Source: 2-12-FULL-65-11 sp049679965 (GTDB lineage Bacteria; Acidobacteriota; Vicinamibacteria; Vicinamibacterales; CAVVIG01). From it: a DNA stretch of 64,000 nucleotides. Shown here one piece after another: positions 9,229-18,602 of this stretch. A model generated the notes under the pieces. The model was not told the origin of the DNA, made no database searches, and saw only the letters and a program-made list of their open reading frames with translations. Within the stretch, counting starts at the first letter, position 1. The number at the start of each line of letters is the position of its first letter. Location of the stretch: NCBI GenBank assembly GCA_049679965.1, contig JBAUGX010000118.1, positions 1 to 64,000 of the forward strand. Reading direction: 5' to 3'. The position numbers and the translations under genes are program-made.

Positions 9229-10571
9229 TCATCGTTGACAATGCACTGAAGGCGCGAGCGGCCGAGAACAAGCCGATCCGCGTCGGGCTGCTCGGGTCGG
9301 GATTCATGGCCCGGGGCCTCGCCAATCAGATCGCGAACAGCGTGCCGGGCATGCGCCTCGCGGCCGTCTACAGCAGGCGTCTCGCTCCGGGCTTGGACTT
9401 GTACGACTACATTGGCCAGGGTGGGGCCGTGGAGGCCGGCACGCAGAGCGTGCTAGACGAAGCGGCCGAACGGCGTAAGCCCGTGGTCACTGGCGACGCG
9501 TTTCTCCTTGCCAGGTCCCCGCACATCGACGTGCTGGTGGACACGACCGGGTCTGTCGAATTTGGCGCGCAGGTCATCCTCGAGGCGTTCAAGCACGGCA
9601 AGGACGTCGTGCTGCTCAATGCCGAGATCGACGCGACGATCGGGCCTATCCTGCAGGTCTACGCCGACAAACACGGCGTCATCCTGTCGGCGTGCGATGG
9701 TGACGAGCCGGGCATTCAAGTGAATCTGTACCGGTGGGTCCGCGGTCTCGGTCTCATCCCCCGCGTGGTGGCCAACATCAAGGGCCTCCAGGATCCCTAC
9801 CGCAATCCGACGACCCAGAAGGGTTTCGCCGAGAAGTGGGGGCAGAACCCCGCGATGGTGACAAGCTTCGCCGACGGGTCGAAGATCAGCTTCGAAGAAG
9901 CCATCGTGGCCAACGCGACGGGCTTTGTCGTCAAGTCTCGCGGCATGTCGCGCGGCCTGGAGTACAAGGGCGACGTGATGAAGATTGGCGCTTTATACGA
10001 CATCGACGAGCTCCGCCAGCTCGGCGGCATCGTCGACTACGTCGTTGGCACACCGTTGACGAAGGTGTATTGCCTTGCCGAGCACCCCGATCCGAAGCAG
10101 CAGCACTACCTCAGCTTGTACAAGATGGGCGAGGGGCCGCTGTATCCGTTCTTTATTCCTTATCACCTCGTGCACTTCGAGGTGCCGAACGCGATTGCCC
10201 GCGTCGTGCTGTTCCGCGACTCTCTCGCCAAGCCCTTGGGCGGCCCCGTGGTCGAAGTGTGCGCCGTCGCCAAGCGCGACTTGAACGCAGGTGAAGTGCT
10301 CGACGACTATGGTCAGTACATGACCTATGGCGAAGCGGTGAACACGCCCGAGATGAGCGACGGCCGCTATCTGCCCGAAGGGTTGGTTGAGGGGTGCCTC
10401 TTGAAGCGAGCGGTCAAGAAGGACGCGGTAATCACCTACGCCGACGTCGAGTTACCCAAGAATCGACTCGCCGATCGCCTTCGCGCCGAGCAGTATCGCC
10501 ACTTCCGCGGCGAAGGGTGGCTCGAAGCCGTTCTGGCCGAGCAAGAGCACGCTGTAGGCACGAAGCGATGA
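9225..10571 (+). CDS. NAD(P)-dependent oxidoreductase with C-terminal SAF domain
   Basis: A 448-residue protein with an N-terminal Rossmann motif (VGLLGSGFMARGL, residues 22-34) like homoserine-dehydrogenase-type enzymes, and a C-terminal SAF-like segment (CAVAKRDLNAGEVL, from about residue 346). From memory of the family, SAF-containing oxidoreductases of this type are common in polysaccharide loci beside RfbC-like and RfbF-like genes, but their reaction is poorly defined. It overlaps both neighbours by 4 bases, so it is probably co-translated with rfbC and the ABC permease. It may reduce or rearrange the keto-sugar made by the adjacent enzymes. That role is inference from position. Confidence 0.78.
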   Translation: MIIVDNALKARAAENKPIRVGLLGSGFMARGLANQIANSVPGMRLAAVYSRRLAPGLDLYDYIGQGGAVEAGTQSVLDEAAERRKPVVTGDAFLLARSPHIDVLVDTTGSVEFGAQVILEAFKHGKDVVLLNAEIDATIGPILQVYADKHGVILSACDGDEPGIQVNLYRWVRGLGLIPRVVANIKGLQDPYRNPTTQKGFAEKWGQNPAMVTSFADGSKISFEEAIVANATGFVVKSRGMSRGLEYKGDVMKIGALYDIDELRQLGGIVDYVVGTPLTKVYCLAEHPDPKQQHYLSLYKMGEGPLYPFFIPYHLVHFEVPNAIARVVLFRDSLAKPLGGPVVEVCAVAKRDLNAGEVLDDYGQYMTYGEAVNTPEMSDGRYLPEGLVEGCLLKRAVKKDAVITYADVELPKNRLADRLRAEQYRHFRGEGWLEAVLAEQEHAVGTKR

Positions 10572-11353
10572 CCGGTGCGTGGTCTGCTGAACTCTGGCAC
10601 TACAGAGAGCTCTTCTGGTTCCTGGCGTGGCGGGACGTCAAGGTGCGCTACAAGCAGGCCGCGCTCGGGGCCGGCTGGGCCGTCCTCCAGCCACTCTTTG
10701 CCATGATCGTCTTCACGGTCGTCTTCGGTCGATTGACGGTGATGGCCGACTCCGACGTGCCCTATCCCATCTTCATCTACTGCGCCCTGGTTCCGTGGAC
10801 CTACTTTTCGGGAACACTGAGCCAGGCTGGGAACAGCCTCGTCACGAACTCCAATCTCATCACGAAGGTGTACTTCCCGCGAGTCCTGCTGCCGGCATCG
10901 ACGGCGTTCAGTGGCCTGCTCGATTTCCTGATCGGTTCAGCCTTTCTTGTCGTGCTGATGGGCTATTACAGGATTCACCCGACGTGGGCCCTGGTGTTCT
11001 ATCCGATTCTGATGATCGGCATGTGGATGTTTACGCTCGGCGTGAGCATGTGGCTCGCGGCACTCAACGTGCGGTACCGCGACGTCAAGTACGCGATTCC
11101 TTTTCTGATTCAACTCGGGCTGTTCGTGACGCCCGTCATCTATCCCAAGACGCTCATTCCGGTCCGCCTGCAGCCGGCCCTGGCCCTCAATCCGCTTGCG
11201 GGCCTGATTGAAGGGTTCAGGGCCTGCCTGTTCCCCGACCGTCCGATCGACTTCGCCCTGATCGCGACTTCGGCGGCTGTGGCCACCGGCGTCTTCGTCG
11301 CGAGCGCCATCTACTTTCGAAGAACAGAACGCGTGTTCGCGGACATCGTGTAG
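10568..11353 (+). CDS. wzm: Polysaccharide ABC exporter permease (Wzm/TagG-like)
   Basis: This 261-residue ABC-2 type permease has a cytoplasmic N-terminus containing the family signature FLAWRDVKVRYKQAALG, then six hydrophobic segments beginning at AVLQPLFAMIVFTVVFG, with FVTPVIYP and LNPLAGLIEGFRACL between the last segments. It pairs with the ATP-binding protein encoded next and would export the finished undecaprenyl-linked O-polysaccharide across the inner membrane. The start is the ATG at 10568 overlapping the upstream stop (ATGA). The frame is open further upstream, but that lies inside the previous gene. Confidence 0.92.
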   Translation: MTGAWSAELWHYRELFWFLAWRDVKVRYKQAALGAGWAVLQPLFAMIVFTVVFGRLTVMADSDVPYPIFIYCALVPWTYFSGTLSQAGNSLVTNSNLITKVYFPRVLLPASTAFSGLLDFLIGSAFLVVLMGYYRIHPTWALVFYPILMIGMWMFTLGVSMWLAALNVRYRDVKYAIPFLIQLGLFVTPVIYPKTLIPVRLQPALALNPLAGLIEGFRACLFPDRPIDFALIATSAAVATGVFVASAIYFRRTERVFADIV

Positions 11354-11359
11354 GCAGGC

Positions 11360-12679
<1,320 letters not shown>

Positions 12680-12683
12680 AGGA

Positions 12684-13595
12684 ATGCCCGATCGGGACGC
12701 CGTTGCCATCCTGTTTGTCTCTCACGTCTTCGATCGCACCATTCTCGATCGCCTCAAGAAGCTAAGCGAGGAATCAGCCGACCATGGGACTCTTTTCGTC
12801 CACGCGGACGTTCACGGCGAGAATCCGGGGGACGTGAATGGGATAGTCGAGCAGTTCGATTTTGAAGCCATCCAGCGAGAATATCCGAGAATTCTCGGGA
12901 CGACACTCGTTCCAGGAAACTGTCACCTTCCTCTTCTGCAATTCTTTAAGCGCCATCCGCAGTTCCAGTACTACTGGGTTATTGAGTACGACGTGGTGTT
13001 CACTGGAGACTGGAGAGAGTTGTTCGGCGCCTTCTCGAATCAGCCGGCAGACTTTCTTGCATGCCATCTGCGCCGCCAGGAAGAAGAGCCTTCATGGTAT
13101 TGGTGGAAGAGCATCCAGGCACCGGATGGACGCGGATTGCCCACGACCTTCACCCGAGCATTCGGTCCGATTCAGCGACTGAGTCATCGCGCGCTTGAAG
13201 CGTTGGAGCGCAGGGCCAAAGAAGGCTGGGTCGGCCATTTCGAGTGTCTCGTGCCGACCGTTCTCGCGGACGAGGGTTACCTGCTCGCAGACTTTGGCGG
13301 CGACGGCAGCTATGTTCCCCTCGGATTCCGCAATCGGTTTTACCGCAGTTTCAGCTGGCCGGATGGACGCCTGATCCATTTGGGATCCATGCGTTTCCGC
13401 CCCCACGTTTCTTCCTTACGTTTTGCTAGACGAAACACGTTGTATCACCCGGTCAAACCTCGATTGGCCCACGCCACATCGGCACCCAAGCGGTTCTTCC
13501 TCGAGCTGAAGGAACGGCTGGCGTTTTTCATCCTGAATCTTGCCAGGCACCCCATCAACTTCAGTCGCGCCCTGGCTCGGCTATATGGCTCGTAG
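12684..13595 (+). CDS. Putative glycosyltransferase-like protein of the polysaccharide locus
   Basis: A 303-residue soluble protein starting at an ATG 4 bases after wzt, with GAAGG just upstream. It opens with AVAILFVSHVFD and has a segment typical of GT-A enzymes (YYWVIEYDVVFTGDWRELF, acidic EYD in place of DxD). Aromatic residues are abundant (SWYWWKSIQ). I do not recognise a precise family. Position at the end of the exporter operon and the acidic motif suggest a sugar or phosphosugar transferase acting on the polysaccharide. The last 15 bases overlap the convergent glycosyltransferase gene. Confidence 0.7.
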   Translation: MPDRDAVAILFVSHVFDRTILDRLKKLSEESADHGTLFVHADVHGENPGDVNGIVEQFDFEAIQREYPRILGTTLVPGNCHLPLLQFFKRHPQFQYYWVIEYDVVFTGDWRELFGAFSNQPADFLACHLRRQEEEPSWYWWKSIQAPDGRGLPTTFTRAFGPIQRLSHRALEALERRAKEGWVGHFECLVPTVLADEGYLLADFGGDGSYVPLGFRNRFYRSFSWPDGRLIHLGSMRFRPHVSSLRFARRNTLYHPVKPRLAHATSAPKRFFLELKERLAFFILNLARHPINFSRALARLYGS

Positions 13596-14543
13596 GGTCG
13601 CAATCTCAGGGAAGCGCGCGTGCGGCTGCAATTGGTTTTCACGAATGAACCGTGCCGCACTCGCTTCACCGACGAACTCAGCCCACTGACACTTCATGGA
13701 GAACAGGCCGTCCCTGGCTCCTAGGAGCAGCATGTTCACATAGCGGATCGGGCCGACACGGCGTACCGGAAGGCCCTGCAGTTGGTGCCTCAGGATACTG
13801 TGGGAAAACGCATGGTCGCGAGCGAGCCGCAGCAGGTAAGCGGTGTTCAATCGAGACGCGGGAATCAAGTGCCTGAGGCGCAGTTGCGGGAAAATGCCGA
13901 AGCCGTAGCCCAGCGACGTCGCGACCCACGAAAAGACATCGTCCTCGCCGCAGAAGAGCTCCTTGCCTTTTCGACCCAGCACTGCGGTGACATCGAGACC
14001 TTTCACAAAGTCGATGTACAGCTCGGCCACCTGACGGCGGACGCAGAGCCCCGCGCCCCACGGGAGCGCCTCGAAATCTCTTGCGTTATTGCTCCAGAGG
14101 GTCCTCGAGACCGTCCGCAAGGCGAGCAGCTTCAGGTGCGAGCGAATCTCGGTCGGCGGCTCCACCTCGAACTCCGGATCCAGATTGCCGGCGCCAACAA
14201 CGCCTAAATAGGGGTACCGACCGCAAATGGCCGACGCACTTTCCAGGAAATCAGGCATGAGCACGTTGTCGTCGTCGACGAACACCAGCAGTTCGCCGCA
14301 CGACTCCGCGATGCCGCGAAGCCGAGCCGGCGTCAGCCCGACGCGGTCCTCGCGGACATGCCTGGCGTGCGCATGCCACGTCACGTCGTACGTGTCCGCG
14401 AGCCTTTCGTCGCTGGCATTGTCGACGATCACCAGTTCCCACCTGTCCCTGGGGGCTGTTTGGTCGCTGAGCGCTGCCAGGACGCGGTGCAGATAGTCGC
14501 GCCGAGGATTGTGTGTGCAGAGGATGACGGAGATGTCCACCAT
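13581..14543 (-). CDS. Glycosyltransferase family 2
   Basis: A 320-residue GT-A fold enzyme. It opens with ISVILCTHNPRRDYL and ELVIVDNAS (nucleotide-sugar binding), then has the metal-binding LLVFVDDDNVL (DDD as DxD) and AGNLDPEFE, and a probable acceptor-side ED motif (FCGEDDVFSW). No membrane segment is evident, so it should act at the cytoplasmic face on a lipid-linked acceptor. It lies 27 bases downstream of a second family 2 gene on the same strand, and the two are probably co-transcribed. Donor sugar cannot be told from sequence. Confidence 0.9.
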   Translation of the reverse strand: MVDISVILCTHNPRRDYLHRVLAALSDQTAPRDRWELVIVDNASDERLADTYDVTWHAHARHVREDRVGLTPARLRGIAESCGELLVFVDDDNVLMPDFLESASAICGRYPYLGVVGAGNLDPEFEVEPPTEIRSHLKLLALRTVSRTLWSNNARDFEALPWGAGLCVRRQVAELYIDFVKGLDVTAVLGRKGKELFCGEDDVFSWVATSLGYGFGIFPQLRLRHLIPASRLNTAYLLRLARDHAFSHSILRHQLQGLPVRRVGPIRYVNMLLLGARDGLFSMKCQWAEFVGEASAARFIRENQLQPHARFPEIATLRAI

Positions 14544-14570
14544 GAGGCCCTACGCTGCGTCGTCCTGCGG

Positions 14571-15629
14571 CTATTCGACCACGAGGAGCTGTTCCACCAC
14601 GGTTGGCTGTTGCGCCGCCGCTGGAAGCGTGCGCTCAGAGCGCGTGCGGGCAGGAAAGGGCCTCTGGCTCGCTGACATCGGCACCAAGGTGGGCCGGACG
14701 GTCTCCTCGTATCCCCGTCGCGTGCGATGACGAAGGAACCAGAGTACGAGAGACGGGTCGCACACGGCGGCCTGTGCGAAGAACGCGGCTGCACCCGCAT
14801 ACTGGCCTACCTGCATCAGGCTTCGAGCGAGTCCCCAGTAGGACCCGGCGACGTTGTAGCGGGCCAGCCTGCGAAACTCTGGCGGCAGCGTCGCTTCGTT
14901 CCGAAGGACATCCGTCCACAGCATGAGCGACTCGGCTGTGTGTTTGAGCGAGCCCATGGGTGTCGCCCTCGTCAGCCGCACCGGCGCGGCATCCGATGTC
15001 TGGATGGATCCAACGCCAGTCACCGCGCACCCGACACCGCCGATGCCAAGGCGGCAGAAGAGGTGGGCATCTTCAAGGAGCAGCCGGAACCGGACGTCAA
15101 ACCCGCCGATCCGTTCGAGCGCCTGTCTGCTGATGACTGAGCTCTGAAGCATCGTGGGCTGCCGCTTCATCAGCGCCCACGCGCTGGCGTCGCGCACGAG
15201 ATGGTGCGGCGCACCCGGCCGGAATCCAATGCTTTTCCAGAGCGTGCCGCCGCCCTCAGCGTCCGGCAGCTGCATGTCCGAGAAATAGAAGGCCGCTTCG
15301 CCAGCCGTCTCGGAGATGGCAGCCGTCATCCGCTGGAGATGCCAGCCGTTCCAGTGGTCATCCGAATCGAGAAAGGCCACCCACGGGCTGCGCGCCAGGT
15401 GGATGCCGAGATTCCGCGCCGCAGAAACCCCGGCGTTCTCCTGAAAGACGTACTCGATGCGCCCAGCGTACGTCCTGCAGATCTGCGCGGTATTGTCGGA
15501 CGAGCCGTCGTCAACGACGATGACCTGGCTCGGCGGAGCCGTTTGATTCAGGACACTCTCGATCGCTCGACCGAGCAGCCGTGCTCGGTTGAATGTCGGG
15601 ATAACCGCTGTAATCGCACAGTCAATCAT
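14571..15629 (-). CDS. Glycosyltransferase family 2
   Basis: A 352-residue family 2 enzyme: ITAVIPTFNRARLLGRAI, SQVIVVDDGSSDNT, ENAGVSAARNLGI and WVAFLDSDDHW, the last being the canonical DxD region. The chosen start is the ATG at 15627-15629 directly before the GT-A fold. The frame stays open for 23 more codons, but that part shows no family character. The C-terminal third (from about residue 230) is alpha-helical, with a run of alanines that is tetratricopeptide-like in spacing. It is the upstream member of the minus-strand pair and 155 bases from the PEP-CTERM gene end. Confidence 0.88.
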   Translation of the reverse strand: MIDCAITAVIPTFNRARLLGRAIESVLNQTAPPSQVIVVDDGSSDNTAQICRTYAGRIEYVFQENAGVSAARNLGIHLARSPWVAFLDSDDHWNGWHLQRMTAAISETAGEAAFYFSDMQLPDAEGGGTLWKSIGFRPGAPHHLVRDASAWALMKRQPTMLQSSVISRQALERIGGFDVRFRLLLEDAHLFCRLGIGGVGCAVTGVGSIQTSDAAPVRLTRATPMGSLKHTAESLMLWTDVLRNEATLPPEFRRLARYNVAGSYWGLARSLMQVGQYAGAAAFFAQAAVCDPSLVLWFLRHRTRRGYEETVRPTLVPMSASQRPFPARTRSERTLPAAAQQPTVVEQLLVVE

Positions 15630-15764
15630 TAACCAGGTTCTCCACTGGGGCGCGGCCAGGGAGACAAGCGTACATTCCGAGCGATCCGAACGGCACATCC
15701 GCTCCGTACGAATTCGTGCAAACTGCGCAGATCTGTGAAGGGCTGTCTGAGGACTCGACTTCAG

Positions 15765-15793
15765 GCCGAGTAGTGCTGACTCGATTACTCGGC
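15765..15793 (-). terminator. Hairpin at the end of the PEP-CTERM gene
   Basis: GCCGAGTA (15765-15772) pairs with TACTCGGC (15786-15793) across a 13-base loop, an 8-bp perfect stem that includes the stop codon of the PEP-CTERM gene. No T-run follows on the minus strand, so it could be a Rho-type or processing hairpin. The 155-base gap to the next gene holds nothing else obvious. Confidence 0.4.
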
Positions 15794-16432
15794 GCGCTGT
15801 CGCTTCGGATGACGACGCTTGTAGCCCAAAGCTGCGCCTGCGCCGAGCGTGAGCAGAAAAAGAGTCGCGGGTTCGGGAGTCGCGATCTGATCCTGGCCGT
15901 GCCCTGTCGATGAGATGTTGTCAACGTCGAGGTAGGTCGCCACCGAGGTCTGGTTGCCCATCTGATTCAAGTACGACGCGGCCAGATTCATGACCGTGCT
16001 GTTGGTGACGCTCACAAAGGACTGGCCATAGAGCGCCTGCCAGATCGCGAGTTGCAGCGCCGCCGCCTTGGTGTTGTCAGCGGAAGCTTCGGCTCTGAAG
16101 TTATTGAAGAGCCATGCGGCTTGGCCACCGGCGCCATCCAGCACGCCCGCTGAATTCGTCGAGTTCAGCGCGGTGGTTGTCCTGACGGTTACCGTTTCGG
16201 TCCACAACGCCGGGTCAAAAAGATCGACGCAGTAGGTGACGATTGCCCCAAACGAACTCTCATTCCACTTGATCTCGCCGACCCAGACGTTCTCAGTGGT
16301 CGATCCGAACGTCACGTTGAGTCCGAGTCCCTTGCCCAGGCCGTTGAACGTCAGCGTGTCCGCAGCCGCAGCCGCAGGGCCCAACAGCGTCATCGCCATC
16401 AACAGCCCTGCGAACGCGAGTCTCTTCGTCAT
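15785..16432 (-). CDS. PEP-CTERM surface protein with a probable Cys-Gln thioester domain
   Basis: A 215-residue exported protein. Start is the ATG at 16430-16432. Residues 1-24 are a signal peptide (MTKRLAFAGLLMAMTLL, cleavage likely after AAAAA). The mature region has TYCVDL and, about 75 residues on, LQLAIWQALYG, the Cys and Gln pattern of thioester-forming surface domains. The C-terminus is a PEP-CTERM tail: PEPATLFLL, a hydrophobic span, then KRRHPKRQR. Such proteins are sorted by exosortase and often associate with exopolysaccharide. A sigma-54-type promoter lies at 16487-16502, and the adjacent divergent gene encodes a sigma-54 activator. The sorting signal is certain, the thioester is inferred from motif and spacing. 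Confidence 0.88.
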   Translation of the reverse strand: MTKRLAFAGLLMAMTLLGPAAAAADTLTFNGLGKGLGLNVTFGSTTENVWVGEIKWNESSFGAIVTYCVDLFDPALWTETVTVRTTTALNSTNSAGVLDGAGGQAAWLFNNFRAEASADNTKAAALQLAIWQALYGQSFVSVTNSTVMNLAASYLNQMGNQTSVATYLDVDNISSTGHGQDQIATPEPATLFLLTLGAGAALGYKRRHPKRQRAE

Positions 16433-16486
16433 CACCGCTCCGCAATCTGCAGCACGCTGAACATGAGGTGTCATACGGGCATACCA

Positions 16487-16502
16487 AGCAATAGAACTGC
16501 CC
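16487..16502 (-). promoter_or_regulatory. Sigma-54-like promoter of the PEP-CTERM gene
   Basis: On the minus strand the site reads GGGCAGTTCTATTGCT, differing from TGGC-N7-TTGC only in the first base and with GG/GC spaced by 10. The start point would be near 16476, about 43 nt before the ATG. A CTCCA-N12-TGGAG dyad at 16580-16601 lies 78 bases upstream, where an enhancer site would be expected. The remainder of 16433-16715 shows no gene. Confidence 0.55.
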
Positions 16503-16715
16503 TAGCTCGACTCGAACGGATGAGTGGCCTAAGTGGCTAAAGACAAGAGACTTACAGCAGTTTGGCGGTTCCGGCATTCCTCCAAGAGTCATCCTGTGGA
16601 GAGGCTTAAGATCGCCGTATTTGCTAGAACTGCACACAATTACTCTCTAGTACTACGTTATTGGGCCTATTGCGTACTGTTTGGTGCTCTATGGTCACTT
16701 TGTGCTTGACGTCCG

Positions 16716-17882
16716 ATGCCGAAGGGGATGAAAATACCCTCTCGTTCAGCTGACACAAGCATGGACTCTCCACTGCAACTCGTCGGATCAAGTGCTGCTA
16801 TTCGCGACGTCGAACAAGAGATCGTCTGTGCCTCACGCTCGGACGCCAAAGTCCTGATCACTGGAGAGAGCGGCGTCGGCAAGGAAATCGTCGCCCAGCT
16901 CATTCATCAGCGCAGCCGGCGCTCGCCCAGTCCGCTCGTGACGATGAACTGCGCCGGCGTGCCCGACTCGCTGCTCGAGTCAGAACTCTTCGGGCACGTG
17001 CGCGGCAGCTTCACCGACGCGTATCGCGACAAGAAAGGCTTACTCGATCAATCGAACGGCGGCACCGTCTTCATGGACGAAGTGGGCGAGATGAGCCTGC
17101 GCATGCAGGCCCTGCTGCTCCGGTTTCTCGAGAACGGCGAGATTCAGCGTGTGGGATCGACGCGGATCAACTCGGTGGTCGATGTTCGGGTGATCGCGGC
17201 AACCAATCGCAACCTTGTGGCGGGGATTGCCGACAAGACGTTCCGCGAGGACCTGTATTACCGGCTCAACGTCATTCACGTGTTCATCCCGCCGCTGCGC
17301 GCGCGGCCGGAGGATATCGGGACCCTCCTCACCCACTTCTTCCGCGTCTACAGTGGCAAGCACCGGACGGCGCCGCCGGTCATCTCCGAAGAAGCCATGG
17401 AACGGCTGACGGTCTACCGTTGGCCGGGCAACGTCCGCGAGCTCAAGAATCTGGCGGAGCGCCTCGTCGTTCGCGCGCAGGCCGGCGTGATCACGCCGGG
17501 AGACCTGCCGCGAGAAATCTCGGGGGCGCTGGCCGCACCGTCGCCCGCGCAGACCGCCGCGCTGAAACCACGGGCTGATGTGTTGTTCGAGCGCATGAGC
17601 GTCGGGGGCGAGTCGTTCTGGTCGGTGGTGTACGAGCCGTTCATGTCCAGGGACCTGACGCGCGACGACCTGCGCACGATCGTCAGCCGAGGCCTCGAGC
17701 GGACCGGCGGCAGCTACAAGGCCCTGGTGCGGAGCTTCAATCTCGAGGCCGAGGACTACAAGCGGTTCCTCAATTTCCTCCGCAAGTACGAATGCCACAT
17801 GCCGTTCCAGCGCTTTCGCTCGATGCGCGTACGCTTGACCGACGATGAGCCGGTCGAAGAGCGGATGGCTGCAAAAGGCTAA
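16716..17882 (+). CDS. Sigma-54-dependent activator without receiver domain
   Basis: A 388-residue enhancer-binding protein made of an AAA+ domain from about residue 20 and a C-terminal DNA-binding region. Walker A is GESGVGKE, Walker B GGTVFMDEVGEM, and arginine-finger region FREDLYYRLNV. The sigma-54 contact loop reads GSFTDA where the family norm is GAFTGA. No N-terminal receiver, GAF or PAS domain precedes the ATPase, as in PspF, so regulation must come from a partner protein. The C-terminal part (GSYKALVRSFNLEAEDYKR) looks like a modified Fis-type helix-turn-helix. It is divergent from the PEP-CTERM gene and its end overlaps the degenerate receiver gene by 4 bases. Start at 16716 is tentative; 16761 is an alternative. 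Confidence 0.88.
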   Translation: MPKGMKIPSRSADTSMDSPLQLVGSSAAIRDVEQEIVCASRSDAKVLITGESGVGKEIVAQLIHQRSRRSPSPLVTMNCAGVPDSLLESELFGHVRGSFTDAYRDKKGLLDQSNGGTVFMDEVGEMSLRMQALLLRFLENGEIQRVGSTRINSVVDVRVIAATNRNLVAGIADKTFREDLYYRLNVIHVFIPPLRARPEDIGTLLTHFFRVYSGKHRTAPPVISEEAMERLTVYRWPGNVRELKNLAERLVVRAQAGVITPGDLPREISGALAAPSPAQTAALKPRADVLFERMSVGGESFWSVVYEPFMSRDLTRDDLRTIVSRGLERTGGSYKALVRSFNLEAEDYKRFLNFLRKYECHMPFQRFRSMRVRLTDDEPVEERMAAKG

Positions 17883-18301
17883 AACGCGGGCTGGGTCTTC
17901 CAGCGGCGTAGGGTCCGTTCGATTCGACCTTCGAGAACCATACGAATCCGTGCGAGAAGACGATCTGGATCGATCGGCGTCCTGATGTAATGGGCACCGA
18001 GTCGCTCAGCTTCCATTTCGCTCCCGCTGTCTGCAGGCCCCGCGAGCACGATGGCTTTCGCAGTGGGGTGGAGGGCCTGATTGTGGATGACGAGGTGCAG
18101 CCCGTTGTAGGGGAGTAGCCTGAGCGTCGTAATCATCAGGTCGTATCGGCGGGCCTTGAGCTGCCGCCGCGCGGTCTCAAATGTCCCGGCGCCGGTGGCC
18201 GCATAGCCTTCGCTCCGCAACATGCTCACCACCGAGGCAAGCTCTCGGTCGTCGCAGTCGACAACCAGAATATCGGCGGCCGGAATCTCTGACATATCCA
18301 T
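17879..18301 (-). CDS. Degenerate receiver-domain protein (phospho-acceptor Asp replaced by Thr)
   Basis: A 140-residue stand-alone CheY-like domain. The acidic pair is present (LVVDCDD), but the phospho-acceptor region reads YDLMITTLRLLPYNG, with Thr where Asp is expected. The conserved Thr/Ser position reads AIVLAG, and the Lys loop reads YIRTPID. It therefore cannot be phosphorylated in the normal way. The PYNGLHL stretch is shared with the receiver-like domain of the gene at 18603. Convergent with, and overlapping by 4 bases, the sigma-54 activator that lacks a receiver, so it may be that activator's non-phosphorylated partner (inference). A full-match sigma-54 promoter lies upstream at 18440-18455. 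Confidence 0.82.
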   Translation of the reverse strand: MDMSEIPAADILVVDCDDRELASVVSMLRSEGYAATGAGTFETARRQLKARRYDLMITTLRLLPYNGLHLVIHNQALHPTAKAIVLAGPADSGSEMEAERLGAHYIRTPIDPDRLLARIRMVLEGRIERTLRRWKTQPAF

Positions 18302-18439
18302 AGCAATCGCTGACCAATCCGCGTTGAGCGGGTGGGACGGGTTCGAAGAAGGGCTCAGTCAGCCGACGCAGACATGGGCTGCGGCGCTCATGACCGCATC
18401 CTCGAACTCGCCCGAAACCCGCTCTCGCGGCATTTCAGG

Positions 18440-18455
18440 GGCAACGCCGATGCCA
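18440..18455 (-). promoter_or_regulatory. Sigma-54 promoter upstream of the degenerate receiver gene
   Basis: On the minus strand: TGGCATCGGCGTTGCC, a full match to TGGC-N7-TTGC. The start point is predicted near 18429, about 128 nt before the ATG. A dyad ATCCCC-N6-GGGGAT at 18527-18544 lies about 72 bases upstream of the -24 element, in the usual enhancer window. The 301-base gap 18302-18602 has no convincing gene. An open frame on the plus strand here is low-complexity and has no family similarity. Confidence 0.55.
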
Positions 18456-18602
18456 TCCCCGGGCGACTGGGGATTCGCTGATTACAAGCCTGTTTTGCCG
18501 CTTTCCTTCGAGGAACCTGTCGGATGATCCCCTGATGCGGGGATAAAAGGCACCAGTAAGCCAGAATTCCTTAGTCCTGGAGCCAGGCCGGAGGATTGGG
18601 GA

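Noticed and set aside
18222..18527. 101-codon plus-strand frame in the gap before the receiver-PilZ gene
   Set aside because: It overlaps the degenerate receiver on the other strand, has no family features and spans the sigma-54 promoter.
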